DNA of 23,689 nt from an uncultured Clostridia bacterium (GTDB taxonomy: Bacteria; Bacillota_A; Clostridia; Christensenellales; UBA1242): the NCBI GenBank assembly GCA_947629895.1, contig CANRFP010000011.1, positions 1 through 23,689 on the forward strand. Reading direction: 5' to 3'. Position numbers and translations under genes: made by a program. A model generated the notes under the pieces. It saw only the letters and a list, made by a program, of their open reading frames with translations, did not search any database and was not told the DNA's origin. This document shows, piece after piece, positions 13,430-20,694 of this stretch. Numbering within the stretch: position 1 is the first letter of the stretch; each line of letters begins with the position of its first letter.

Positions 13430-13932
13430 GCGTTTACATTTTGCCAATTTTGTTTGTTGGACTTTTTGTTTATTGTTTAATAAAAAAAATCAACACCTAT
13501 GACGGCTTTGTCAAAGGTGCAAAGGGTGCAATTAAATTGGTTGTGGACATCTTTCCTTTTATTGCAAGCATATTGATTGCTGTGGCGCTTTTGCGCGTCA
13601 GTGGCATAACAACTTTTTTGGCAAACATTCTTTCCCCAATTTTCAACTTTTTTGGCATTCCAAAAGAACTTATCGAACTTGTCATTTTGCGCCCTTTCAC
13701 GGGAAGTGGAAGTTATGGGATTTTGCAGAACATTTTTACTAGTTATGGGCCAGACAGTTTCATAAGCCGCTGCGCGTGCGTGATTATGGGTTGCAGTGAA
13801 ACAATTTTTTATGTTGCCACAGTGTATATTTCCCAAACAAAAGTGAAAAGACTTTTTTATGCCATTCCGGTGGCGTTGTTTTGCTCCTTTGTTGGAACAA
13901 TTGTTGCCTGCCTCATCTGCAAAATAATGTAA
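13426..13932 (+). CDS. spmB: spore maturation protein B
   Basis: The partner of SpmA, a 168-aa membrane protein of the nucleoside-recognition family. It begins with a hydrophobic segment (MSVYILPILFVGLFVYCLIK) followed by the SpmB signature YDGFVKGAKGAIKLVVDIFP near residue 25. ELVILRPFTGSGSYGILQNI (about 83-102) and GCSETIFYVATVYISQTKVK (about 125-144) are strong family motifs. The ATG overlaps spmA and is preceded by AAGGAAGG at the end of that gene. Its own terminator follows directly. Confidence 0.96.
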   Translation: MSVYILPILFVGLFVYCLIKKINTYDGFVKGAKGAIKLVVDIFPFIASILIAVALLRVSGITTFLANILSPIFNFFGIPKELIELVILRPFTGSGSYGILQNIFTSYGPDSFISRCACVIMGCSETIFYVATVYISQTKVKRLFYAIPVALFCSFVGTIVACLICKIM

Positions 13933-13933
13933 A

Positions 13934-13960
13934 AAAGGCTGATTTCTCAGCCTTTACTTT
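13934..13960. terminator. bidirectional terminator between spmB and the 195-aa gene
   Basis: AAAGGCTGA (13934-13942) pairs with TCAGCCTTT (13947-13955) over a 4-nt loop, followed by ACTTTTT on the plus strand and TTTTTT on the minus strand. The TGA stop of the minus-strand gene (13947-13949) is part of the stem. Confidence 0.9.
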
Positions 13961-14534
13961 TTGTGCTCTCTGCGTTTGCGGCTCTCTGCTCAATAATTGA
14001 GAAAACCGCTTCACGAATTTCTGGATTTGTTTTTAATTCCCTCGAATTTGGGTCGAACTCCACAACAACCTCTTTTAAAAGTTCCTCGTTGTTAAACATC
14101 AGCATATTGCCCGAGCCGTTGTCTTTGAGAGCATCAATCACATACATCCCGTTTGCCAACGTGTCATATGGTGAAAGTTGAAAGCCATCCAAACGCATCA
14201 AGTGATGCCCATCAGCAAAGATATTAACACCCAAGAAAATGCGCGACCCCATTCCTATTTCGTCTTTATAAGTTATTTTTTGCTTGCCACTAAAACATGT
14301 AACATCGTCAATCAAAGTGATGTTTTTTATTCCTTTTCTTTGGGCTTTTAATTCTTCAACAAAGTCGCCAAGCCTAATCTTAAACAAGCCACTGTTATAT
14401 GCCTCTTGCAACATTTCGCTTTCATCTTGACGCAATTTCTTTTCCATTTCAAAAAGATATTTTCTTGCTTTGAAAATATCTGCTTCCATTTGCTCTTGTT
14501 TTTTGAGCCAAAGAACAAAATCAACCTCTTTCAT
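13947..14534 (-). CDS. hypothetical protein, 195 aa
   Basis: I do not recognise this protein. A GGGGAGA site 4 nt before the ATG and a near-perfect promoter support expression. Residues 1-60 are a charged helix likely to form a coiled coil (LKKQEQMEADIFKARKYLFE; KKLRQDESEMLQEAYNSGLF). From about residue 65 a mixed beta domain follows (NITLIDDVTCFSGKQKITY; GSRIFLGVNIFADGHHLMRL; DTLANGMYVIDALKDNGSGN), with a short helical C-terminus. There is no signal peptide or membrane segment, and only one cysteine. It lies downstream of trmN6 but has its own promoter in the 56-bp gap, so it need not be part of the holB-ricT-trmN6 unit. Confidence 0.75.
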   Translation of the reverse strand: MKEVDFVLWLKKQEQMEADIFKARKYLFEMEKKLRQDESEMLQEAYNSGLFKIRLGDFVEELKAQRKGIKNITLIDDVTCFSGKQKITYKDEIGMGSRIFLGVNIFADGHHLMRLDGFQLSPYDTLANGMYVIDALKDNGSGNMLMFNNEELLKEVVVEFDPNSRELKTNPEIREAVFSIIEQRAANAESTKSKG

Positions 14535-14557
14535 AATTCTCCCCTTTTTCGCAAAAA

Positions 14558-14586
14558 ATTATAGCACCAAAATGGATGGCTGTCAA
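14558..14586 (-). promoter_or_regulatory. consensus promoter of the 195-aa gene
   Basis: On the minus strand a perfect TTGACA (14581-14586) and a perfect TATAAT (14558-14563) are 17 bp apart, and TGC just before the -10 gives an extended -10 as well. Transcription should begin near 14551, about 17 nt before the ATG. This is the strongest promoter in the window by sequence. Confidence 0.9.
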
Positions 14587-14590
14587 TACC

Positions 14591-15382
14591 CTATTTTCCA
14601 AAATTTTTTGTGTGCAACTTTTCCAAGTATGTTCCATCCTCCTCGTTTGTCACAAGATTTGGATGCACCTTAACTTCGTTCTTGCCCCCTTTAACACATC
14701 TAATCACCAAAAGTTTAACCTCGCCTTTTCCGTTCTCTGTGAAAAACATTTCCTTAACCGCAAGGTTGTGATTTTGACAAGTTTGAATAAGTTCCGCCGC
14801 CCTGCTTGCCAAATAACAGCAATAAAAACTTCCGCCAGTTTTCAACAACTTTTCGGCAGAGCAAACAAGTTTTTCACAATTTAAACAAACTTCTTCTTTT
14901 GCGATTTTCTTAACTTCGCTTTGCTGAAAATTTGTCACCTTAAAATATGGCGGATTGGAAAAAACAACGTCTGCCTTTTGCACATATTTTGAAAAATTGC
15001 AAATGTCGTCATTGACAACTTCAATTTTTTGTTGAAGATTGTTTAAACAAACATTTTTGTTTGCAAGTTCCGCCATCTCCTTTTGAATTTCAAACGCATA
15101 AAATTTTTTTATGTTTGTTTTGGCGGTCAGCAAAATTGAAATCACGCCTCCTCCCGCGCCAATCTCAACTGCCACATCCTCTTTTTTGCCTTGAATAAAA
15201 TTGGCGAGAATAACGCTGTCGGAAGTGAAAGTGTATAAATTTTTGTTTTGAATTATTTTCAAATTTTCACATTGCAAATCTTCAATTCTTTCACTTTTTT
15301 TCAAAAAAACATCATTTTTTTGCAATTTTTCGCTATTTTTTTCAATTTTTTCGTCCTTTTTTGCAATTTTTGTTTTTTTCAT
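14591..15382 (-). CDS. trmN6: tRNA1(Val) (adenine(37)-N6)-methyltransferase (YabB/TrmN6 family)
   Basis: A SAM-dependent N6-adenine methyltransferase expected to modify A37 of tRNA; in Bacillus the orthologue is yabB. At 263 aa it carries a Lys/Glu-rich N-terminal extension of about 30 residues before the family core. The core reads ERIEDLQCENLKIIQNKNLYTFTSDSVILANFI. The SAM motif is VEIGAGGGVISILLTAKT, the acidic motif FEIQKEM, and the catalytic NPPYF (N-P-P-Y) sits in VVFSNPPYFKVTN. AAGGA lies 9 nt before the ATG. It follows ricT by 30 bp, the gap being filled by a hairpin with a T-run. Bacillus has yabA between yaaT and yabB; that gene is missing here. Confidence 0.9.
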   Translation of the reverse strand: MKKTKIAKKDEKIEKNSEKLQKNDVFLKKSERIEDLQCENLKIIQNKNLYTFTSDSVILANFIQGKKEDVAVEIGAGGGVISILLTAKTNIKKFYAFEIQKEMAELANKNVCLNNLQQKIEVVNDDICNFSKYVQKADVVFSNPPYFKVTNFQQSEVKKIAKEEVCLNCEKLVCSAEKLLKTGGSFYCCYLASRAAELIQTCQNHNLAVKEMFFTENGKGEVKLLVIRCVKGGKNEVKVHPNLVTNEEDGTYLEKLHTKNFGK

Positions 15383-15397
15383 AAAATTTTCCTTTTT

Positions 15398-15421
15398 AAA
15401 AAAGGGCTTTTCTTAGCCCTT
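15398..15421 (-). terminator. intrinsic terminator-like hairpin between ricT and trmN6
   Basis: On the minus strand AAGGGCT (15415-15421) pairs with AGCCCTT (15402-15408), followed by six T. The TAA of ricT lies at the stem-loop boundary (15413-15415). The trmN6 ribosome-binding site follows immediately, so it may attenuate rather than fully stop transcription. Confidence 0.7.
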
Positions 15422-16225
15422 AAATTTAATCTCTTCAAGTGGATATGTTTTAATTTCGCTGTCATCGCCGTCCACAAACTTAACATCCACTTCTCTCTTC
15501 AAAAGGTCATTAAACACCACCTTTCCTTTGCCATCTTTGGTTGACACCTCTGTTCCCACCTTTGGCATAACTTTGAGTGCATCTTGATAAACAGGATTTT
15601 CATAAGCAAGGCAACACATAAGTTTTCCGCAAAGCCCGCTTATACTTTGAGGGTTAAGTGAAAGATTTTGATTTTTTGCCATTTTCATGGAAACGTGGTC
15701 AAACTCGCCAAAGTTTTGTACGCAGCAACAAATTTTTCCGCATGGGCCAAAGCCGCCAAGCATTCTAACCGCATCTCGACTTCCAATTTGCCTAAGTTCC
15801 ACCCTCTTTTTAAGTGTTTCGGCAAGTTTCTTAACAAGGTCACGAAAATCCACTCGATTGTCAGCAGTGAAATTTATGATGTAGCGCGAATTGTCAAAAC
15901 TTGCTTCAACTTTCACAATTTTCATTTCCAAATTGAACTCTTTAATCAAACTTTTCACAGTTGGTGCAAGCTTTTCCGCTTCCAAATCAAACTTCTCCGC
16001 ATCCTTAACTTCTTTTTCCGTTGCTTTTCTTAAAACATTTTTCAGCGAAGAAACCAACTCCTCCGCCGAGATTTTGTCTTGCTCCTTAACAACAACGCCA
16101 AGGTCGTTCCCTTTTTCTGTTTCAACAACAACATAATCCCCGCGCTTCAAATCGTTGCCATTTGGCGCAAAAGAATATACGTGATTGCTGTTTTTAAACT
16201 TCACTCCAACAACATCTATTTGCAT
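15413..16225 (-). CDS. ricT: RicT (YaaT) PSP1-domain protein
   Basis: In Bacillus RicT (YaaT) forms a complex with RicA (YmcA) and RicF (YlbF) that carries [4Fe-4S] clusters and modulates RNase Y-dependent mRNA maturation; it affects sporulation, competence and biofilm formation. At 270 aa the length fits. The PSP1 domain occupies most of the protein (EKGNDLGVVVKEQDKISAEE; IINFTADNRVDFRDLVKKLA). The conserved cysteine patch is intact: GPCGKICCCVQNFGEF near residue 155 and SGLCGKLMCCLAYENPVY near 193. The start overlaps holB by 10 bp, with GGAGGTG 7 nt upstream. Next to holB it sits in its standard genomic place. Confidence 0.95.
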   Translation of the reverse strand: MQIDVVGVKFKNSNHVYSFAPNGNDLKRGDYVVVETEKGNDLGVVVKEQDKISAEELVSSLKNVLRKATEKEVKDAEKFDLEAEKLAPTVKSLIKEFNLEMKIVKVEASFDNSRYIINFTADNRVDFRDLVKKLAETLKKRVELRQIGSRDAVRMLGGFGPCGKICCCVQNFGEFDHVSMKMAKNQNLSLNPQSISGLCGKLMCCLAYENPVYQDALKVMPKVGTEVSTKDGKGKVVFNDLLKREVDVKFVDGDDSEIKTYPLEEIKFKG

Positions 16226-17172
16226 AAATATTTCACCTCCAGCATCTTTAACAGCAAATTGTCAACTGCAACTGTTAGATTTGCGTTAAACTCTCTTTTC
16301 TCAACAAACTTTGAAATCAATTTTGAAATTTCACAAAGCGCTTCCACAGAAAACTCTGGCTCAACATCCTTCAAATCAGATTTAAAAGGCGTGAGCAAAA
16401 TTAAATCTTCGCTGTCACATTTCAATTTGATGATGTCCTCAACCGCAATGCTTAGAACTTTTAAAATTATGTCTGTGAAGCCTTGCAAATCCAAAAAGGT
16501 TTTTGAGAATTTCACAACTTGTTTGCTTGACTTCATTTCCGTCAGCAGGCTGATGGCAAATTTTGTCACTTGCGAAAGATTTTCGTTTCTTGCCAAAGCA
16601 AGCGTCTGCCCAACATATCCTCCGCCCAAAATGCAGGCAAGTTCATCAAGGCAAACTTTTTCTATCTCCTCCCTTGAAAGCGGAGAGATTTTGATTTTTT
16701 CGCACCTAGATTTTATTGTTGGCAAAACTCGCTCTTCGCTTTTGGCGCTAATCAAAAAATAAACATTTTGTGGTGGCTCTTCAAGCACTTTCAAAAGTTT
16801 GTTTTGCGCCTCGTCTGTGGACACATCAATGTTGTTTATGATAAACACTTTTTTTGGCAAGTTCACAGGCTTAACAAAACACTCCGATACAATCTCGTTG
16901 GCATCAGCAACCAAAAGTTTTTGCCCGTTTTTTGGAAAAACTTTAACGTCAAGGTCAATCCCTTCCTCAATTCTCAAAAATTCTGCGCTGCTTTCATTGA
17001 ACATGTCAAATGTGTCATATTCAAGAAGAAGCGCCGCCAAAACCAAAACTTTTGAGGATGTGTAATCGTCTTCGCAAATAAACAAGGTGGAGTTCTTAAC
17101 CACGCCCGCCTCTTTTTTTGAAACAAAATCCTTAAAGAAAGGTTGATTTTTGATAATTTCTGTGAAATTCAT
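16216..17172 (-). CDS. holB: DNA polymerase III delta' subunit
   Basis: The delta' subunit of the clamp loader, an AAA+-like protein that helps open the sliding clamp. At 318 aa it is typical. The N-terminal half contains VFIINNIDVSTDEAQNKLLK, LEEPPQNVYFLISAKSEER and LPTIKSRCEKIKI with the SRC arginine-finger motif, all hallmark delta'/DnaX patterns. The Walker A position is degenerate (no GxxGxGK is visible before residue 60), and the zinc-binding cysteines of DnaX are missing, which favours delta' over gamma/tau. The C-terminal third is helical. It is the first gene of holB-ricT-trmN6. There is no Shine-Dalgarno site; an extended -10 box lies 6 nt before the ATG, suggesting a leaderless start. 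Confidence 0.92.
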   Translation of the reverse strand: MNFTEIIKNQPFFKDFVSKKEAGVVKNSTLFICEDDYTSSKVLVLAALLLEYDTFDMFNESSAEFLRIEEGIDLDVKVFPKNGQKLLVADANEIVSECFVKPVNLPKKVFIINNIDVSTDEAQNKLLKVLEEPPQNVYFLISAKSEERVLPTIKSRCEKIKISPLSREEIEKVCLDELACILGGGYVGQTLALARNENLSQVTKFAISLLTEMKSSKQVVKFSKTFLDLQGFTDIILKVLSIAVEDIIKLKCDSEDLILLTPFKSDLKDVEPEFSVEALCEISKLISKFVEKREFNANLTVAVDNLLLKMLEVKYLCK

Positions 17173-17178
17173 AAATAA

Positions 17179-17187
17179 ATTTTAGCA
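17179..17187 (-). promoter_or_regulatory. holB extended -10 promoter, predicted leaderless
   Basis: On the minus strand TGC precedes TAAAAT (17179-17184), an extended -10 box, which ends 6 nt before the ATG at 17172. The -35 region is poor (TTTGCT at 17 bp), as is common with extended -10 promoters. No ribosome-binding site is present. Confidence 0.5.
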
Positions 17188-17223
17188 TAAACATCAAAAA
17201 AAAGCAAATATTTGTTTTTAACA

Positions 17224-17248
17224 ATAAAAAAACTCTTAAAAAAGAGTT
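17224..17248 (-). terminator. terminator of the P-type ATPase gene
   Basis: On the minus strand AACTCTT (17242-17248) pairs with AAGAGTT (17231-17237) around four T, followed by a T-rich tail. The TAA stop of the ATPase (17236-17238) lies inside the hairpin. Confidence 0.85.
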
Positions 17249-19854
17249 CTTTTTTTCTTTCTGCCACGCACAAATCGTTCAATCGCCTTGTAACTTTCGC
17301 CAATTATTATAATTGAAAGCGAAAGCCCCAACACCACAAGCCAGCAAATAAAATCCAATTTTTGCAACTTTAAAATTTGCGTCAGATTTGTGGTTGCGAT
17401 AAGTGCCAAAAGTCCAAAGCCCAAAAGCAGCGAAAGCAGAAAAAGTTTGTTTTTAAACGGATTGGATTTAAAGCAAAAATCGTTTGTTCGTGCAGTGAAC
17501 ATATAGAAAAGTTGTATGAGATTTAGTGTGTAAAACGCCATGGTTATTGCTGTGATTTCGCTGTAAAAACACAAGCCAAACAAGTATGCGCCCATTGTGA
17601 GCAGCGTTTGAATTGCGCCCAGCACAAAGATGCTTGTGCCAACCCCGCCGCCAAACAGCCCTTGTTTTGGATTTCTTGGTTTTTGCAGCATAACCTCGCT
17701 TTCAACCGGCTCAACCCCAAGTGCAATCGCCGGAAAACTGTCGGTGATTAGGTTCACAAACAAAATTTGAACAGGCAGCAAAAAGGTGTATCCCGGCAAT
17801 ATGATTGTGATAAGAAACAGAGCCAAAATCTCTGCCATATTGGCGGAAAAAAGATATTTTATTGTTTTTTGAATGTTGCTGTAAATTTTTCTGCCCTCTT
17901 CAACCGCAACAATTATGCTGGCAAAATTGTCATCCGTAATCAAAATGTCGGCAACGTCCTTTGTTACATCTGTGCCCGTTTTGCCCATGCCAATTCCAAT
18001 GTCAGCCTTTTTCAAACTTGGTGCGTCATTCACCCCATCGCCCGTCATTGCCACCACATGTCCTCGTTGTTTGAGCGCCTCCACAATCATCACTTTATGT
18101 TGTGGGCTGACACGTGCAAAAACGCTTTTCTTTTCAACAATTTCGCTGAATTGCTCTTTTGAAAGTTTGTCTATTTCTTCGCCGGATATAACCTCACTTA
18201 CATCTTTAACAATCCCCACTTTTTTTGCAATCGCAAAAGCGGTGTCTTTATAATCCCCCGTTATCATCACCGGCCTCATGCCCGCCTTGCGACATTTTTT
18301 AACCGCCGCCTCAATTTCAGGTCTTGGAGGGTCTTGCAAGCCGCAAAGCCCCAAAAACACAAAGTTCTCTTCCACAATTTTGTTTTCTTGCTGCGTTTTG
18401 AAGGCAAAACTAATCACCCTCAGCGCCTTTTCGCACATCTTTTCGTTTTGAAGAAAAATCTGCTTTTTTGCGAGTTCGTCAAGCGGCAAAATTTCGCCAT
18501 TTTTTAAATAAGAATTGCATCGCGCCAAAACTCTGTCAAGCGCGCCCTTCATAAAACAAGTTTTTTGCCCTTTAAAGTTGTTGAGTGTGCTCATAAGTTT
18601 TCTTTCAGAGTTAAATGCTATGTCGCAAAGGCGTGGAAAGTTTTTTTCGGCTTCAAATTTGTCAACTCCATTTTTCTTGGCAAACTCGGCAAGTGCCACT
18701 TCGGTTGAGCCGCCTTGAAAACTGCTTTTGCCAATTTGAACATCATTGCAAAGAGCCATACAGTTTAAAAAAATGTCAAAATCTTGGCTTTTTTTATCAA
18801 AAAAAGTGAAAAATTCGGTTGTTTTCATCTTATTTTGAGTTATAGTTCCCGTTTTGTCAGAACAAATCACGTCACAAGCACCAAGCGTTTCCACTGCGTG
18901 CATTCGCTTTACTATGGCTTTCTGCTTGGACAATTTTGCCATTCCCAAACTCATGATTATTGTAATCACCGCCGGCAAACTTTCTGGAATTGCCGCAACA
19001 GAAATTGCAACAGCGGTTAAAAAGGCGCGCATGATGTGGCATGGGTCACACACAACTTCCAAAATGAAAGTTGTTCCCGCAACAAGCAAAATCAAATATG
19101 TTAAAATTTTGCCAACGCCCTGAATGTTTTTTTGAAGTGGCGTGAGCTCTTTTTTTGTTTCCTTTAAGCTTTCGGCAATTTTGCCAATTTCCGTTTCTTT
19201 GCCAACCCCCACAACAATCCCTTTGCCGTGCCCGTTTTCAACGATGCTGGAATTGTATGCCATGTTCTTTCGCTCCGCCAAATTTGTTTCCGCACTGTAA
19301 ATCGCGTTGGCGTTCTTTTCAACCGGCTCACTTTCACCCGTTAATGCCGCCTCGTTGATTTTTAAATTGGATGTTTCAATAAGCCGTAAATCCGCCGGAA
19401 CAATGCACCCCGAATTTAACAAAACAACATCGCCGTGCACAAGGTCATTCGTTTTTATTTTTGAAACCCTGCCCTCTCGCACAACCAAAGTTTTTGGCTC
19501 GGTCATGTTTTTCAAACTCTCAATTGCCTTTTCGCTTTTTCGCTCTTGAAAAACTCCAAAAAGGGCGTTCATTATAACAATGCCCAAGATAATTGCGCCG
19601 TCAACAATCTCGCCGCTGGATTTTTTCACCAAGCCTATAACAACAGACACCACTCCCGAAATGAGCAGCACCAAAACCATCAAATCTTTTATTTGTGCCA
19701 AAAATTTTGAAACAAAACTTTGTTTTTTTTCTTTTTTTATCAGCAATTTTTGCGCATCGGCAGTTCTTTGTGAAACTTTTTCCTGCGAAAGCCCATCCTT
19801 GCCCGTGCCGAAATCCAAAATCACTTCTTCAACAGATTTGCAATACTCTTTCAT
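17236..19854 (-). CDS. calcium-translocating P-type ATPase (P2A)
   Basis: A membrane pump of 872 aa predicted to export Ca2+ at the cost of ATP. The phosphorylation site is CSDKTGTITQN near residue 330. The actuator loop is ALTGESEPVEKN near 170; hinge and nucleotide motifs are MKGALDRVLARC, MITGDYKDTAFAIA and TGDGVNDAPSLKKADIGIGM near 603. Ion-site residues match SERCA-type pumps: VAAIPESLPA in M4 (the Glu kept; Gly of PEGLP replaced by Ser), SANMAEILALF in M5 (Asn and Glu kept) and VNLITDSFPAIALG in M6 (Asn, Thr, Asp kept), so both calcium sites may be present. Ten membrane helices are expected. The ATG at 19854 is chosen over a TTG seven codons upstream; neither has a good ribosome-binding site. 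It follows uppP by 41 bp and may share its transcript. Confidence 0.92.
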   Translation of the reverse strand: MKEYCKSVEEVILDFGTGKDGLSQEKVSQRTADAQKLLIKKEKKQSFVSKFLAQIKDLMVLVLLISGVVSVVIGLVKKSSGEIVDGAIILGIVIMNALFGVFQERKSEKAIESLKNMTEPKTLVVREGRVSKIKTNDLVHGDVVLLNSGCIVPADLRLIETSNLKINEAALTGESEPVEKNANAIYSAETNLAERKNMAYNSSIVENGHGKGIVVGVGKETEIGKIAESLKETKKELTPLQKNIQGVGKILTYLILLVAGTTFILEVVCDPCHIMRAFLTAVAISVAAIPESLPAVITIIMSLGMAKLSKQKAIVKRMHAVETLGACDVICSDKTGTITQNKMKTTEFFTFFDKKSQDFDIFLNCMALCNDVQIGKSSFQGGSTEVALAEFAKKNGVDKFEAEKNFPRLCDIAFNSERKLMSTLNNFKGQKTCFMKGALDRVLARCNSYLKNGEILPLDELAKKQIFLQNEKMCEKALRVISFAFKTQQENKIVEENFVFLGLCGLQDPPRPEIEAAVKKCRKAGMRPVMITGDYKDTAFAIAKKVGIVKDVSEVISGEEIDKLSKEQFSEIVEKKSVFARVSPQHKVMIVEALKQRGHVVAMTGDGVNDAPSLKKADIGIGMGKTGTDVTKDVADILITDDNFASIIVAVEEGRKIYSNIQKTIKYLFSANMAEILALFLITIILPGYTFLLPVQILFVNLITDSFPAIALGVEPVESEVMLQKPRNPKQGLFGGGVGTSIFVLGAIQTLLTMGAYLFGLCFYSEITAITMAFYTLNLIQLFYMFTARTNDFCFKSNPFKNKLFLLSLLLGFGLLALIATTNLTQILKLQKLDFICWLVVLGLSLSIIIIGESYKAIERFVRGRKKKRTLF

Positions 19855-19895
19855 AGAAAATATTTTATTGTCCAAGCTGTTTCAAATATGCAAAA

Positions 19896-20651
19896 TCAAA
19901 CAATAAAAAGTGAGATGACTGAAAGTGCGATGAGATACAAAGAAAAGTAATGAAGTTTTGCTTTTTGAGTGAATTTAAGCATAACTTTTATGGCAAAGAT
20001 GCCAACCAAAAAAGCTGTTAAAAAGGAAACGATTGTTGGAAAAACAGGCAGATTTATTTGAACGCCTTTTGTTGCAACCTCAAAAATTTCCATTAAAAGC
20101 GAGAGCAAAATGATTGGAATTGACATCAAAAAGGAAAATTTTGTAACGCTGTCACCTTCTGCCCCACAAGAAAGCCCCGCGCCAATTGTTGAGCCGGAGC
20201 GGGAAATGCCCGGGAAAACGGCAAAACCCTGCGCAATTCCCATGAAAAAAGCGGTTTTCAAATTTAAAGGATTTTGCGTTTTACGCTTTGCCAGCATTTG
20301 ACTTATGCACAAAATTAAAGCGGTTATGGCAAAACAAATAGGCAAAAATTCACCAACAAACGCCATCTTCACAAGCGGCATAAGCACAAGCACAATCAAA
20401 CAAGTTGGAATTGTTGCCACGGCAAGCATAATTGTTTGATTTGAAAAAGGATGTTTTATCATTGTCCAAATGTCTTTATGAAAAACAACCACAATTGAAA
20501 GCAGAGTGGCAATGTGCAAAAGAATGCTTAAAAACAAACTTTCTTCCATGTGAAAAAGCTTAGACAAAAGCACAATGTGCCCAGATGAAGAAACCGGCAA
20601 AAACTCAGTTAATCCCTGAACCAGCCCCAAAACAAATAAAGCAAGAAGCAT
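19896..20651 (-). CDS. uppP: undecaprenyl-diphosphate phosphatase
   Basis: UppP (BacA) recycles undecaprenyl pyrophosphate to the monophosphate, needed for cell-wall synthesis, and confers bacitracin resistance when abundant. At 251 aa with about eight membrane helices it is slightly short for the family (about 265-280). Catalytic motifs are intact: QGLTEFLPVSSSGHIVL at residues 12-28 (Glu-rich and Ser/His motif) and GIAQGFAVFPGISRSGSTIG near residue 135, containing the P-G-x-S-R-S-G-S-T signature. The ATG is preceded by AAGGAG, 6 nt upstream. A TATAAT box lies just before that site but has no good -35. The large surface-protein gene ends 43 bp upstream. Confidence 0.96.
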   Translation of the reverse strand: MLLALFVLGLVQGLTEFLPVSSSGHIVLLSKLFHMEESLFLSILLHIATLLSIVVVFHKDIWTMIKHPFSNQTIMLAVATIPTCLIVLVLMPLVKMAFVGEFLPICFAITALILCISQMLAKRKTQNPLNLKTAFFMGIAQGFAVFPGISRSGSTIGAGLSCGAEGDSVTKFSFLMSIPIILLSLLMEIFEVATKGVQINLPVFPTIVSFLTAFLVGIFAIKVMLKFTQKAKLHYFSLYLIALSVISLFIV

Positions 20652-20694
20652 ATTTTTCTCCTTGCTTTATTATATTGTGCTTGAATTTGAATTA

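Noticed and set aside
13040..13447. Antisense frames over spmA and spmB (and similar long frames opposite aspS, recO, the ATPase and others)
   Set aside because: They are shadows of well-recognised genes, lack start signals and have unlikely composition.
19854..19896. Leaderless start for the Ca2+ ATPase
   Set aside because: The only fitting -35/-10 pair (TTGAAA-17-TATTTT) ends 2 nt before the ATG and would start transcription inside the gene; TAAAAT 7 nt upstream has no -35.
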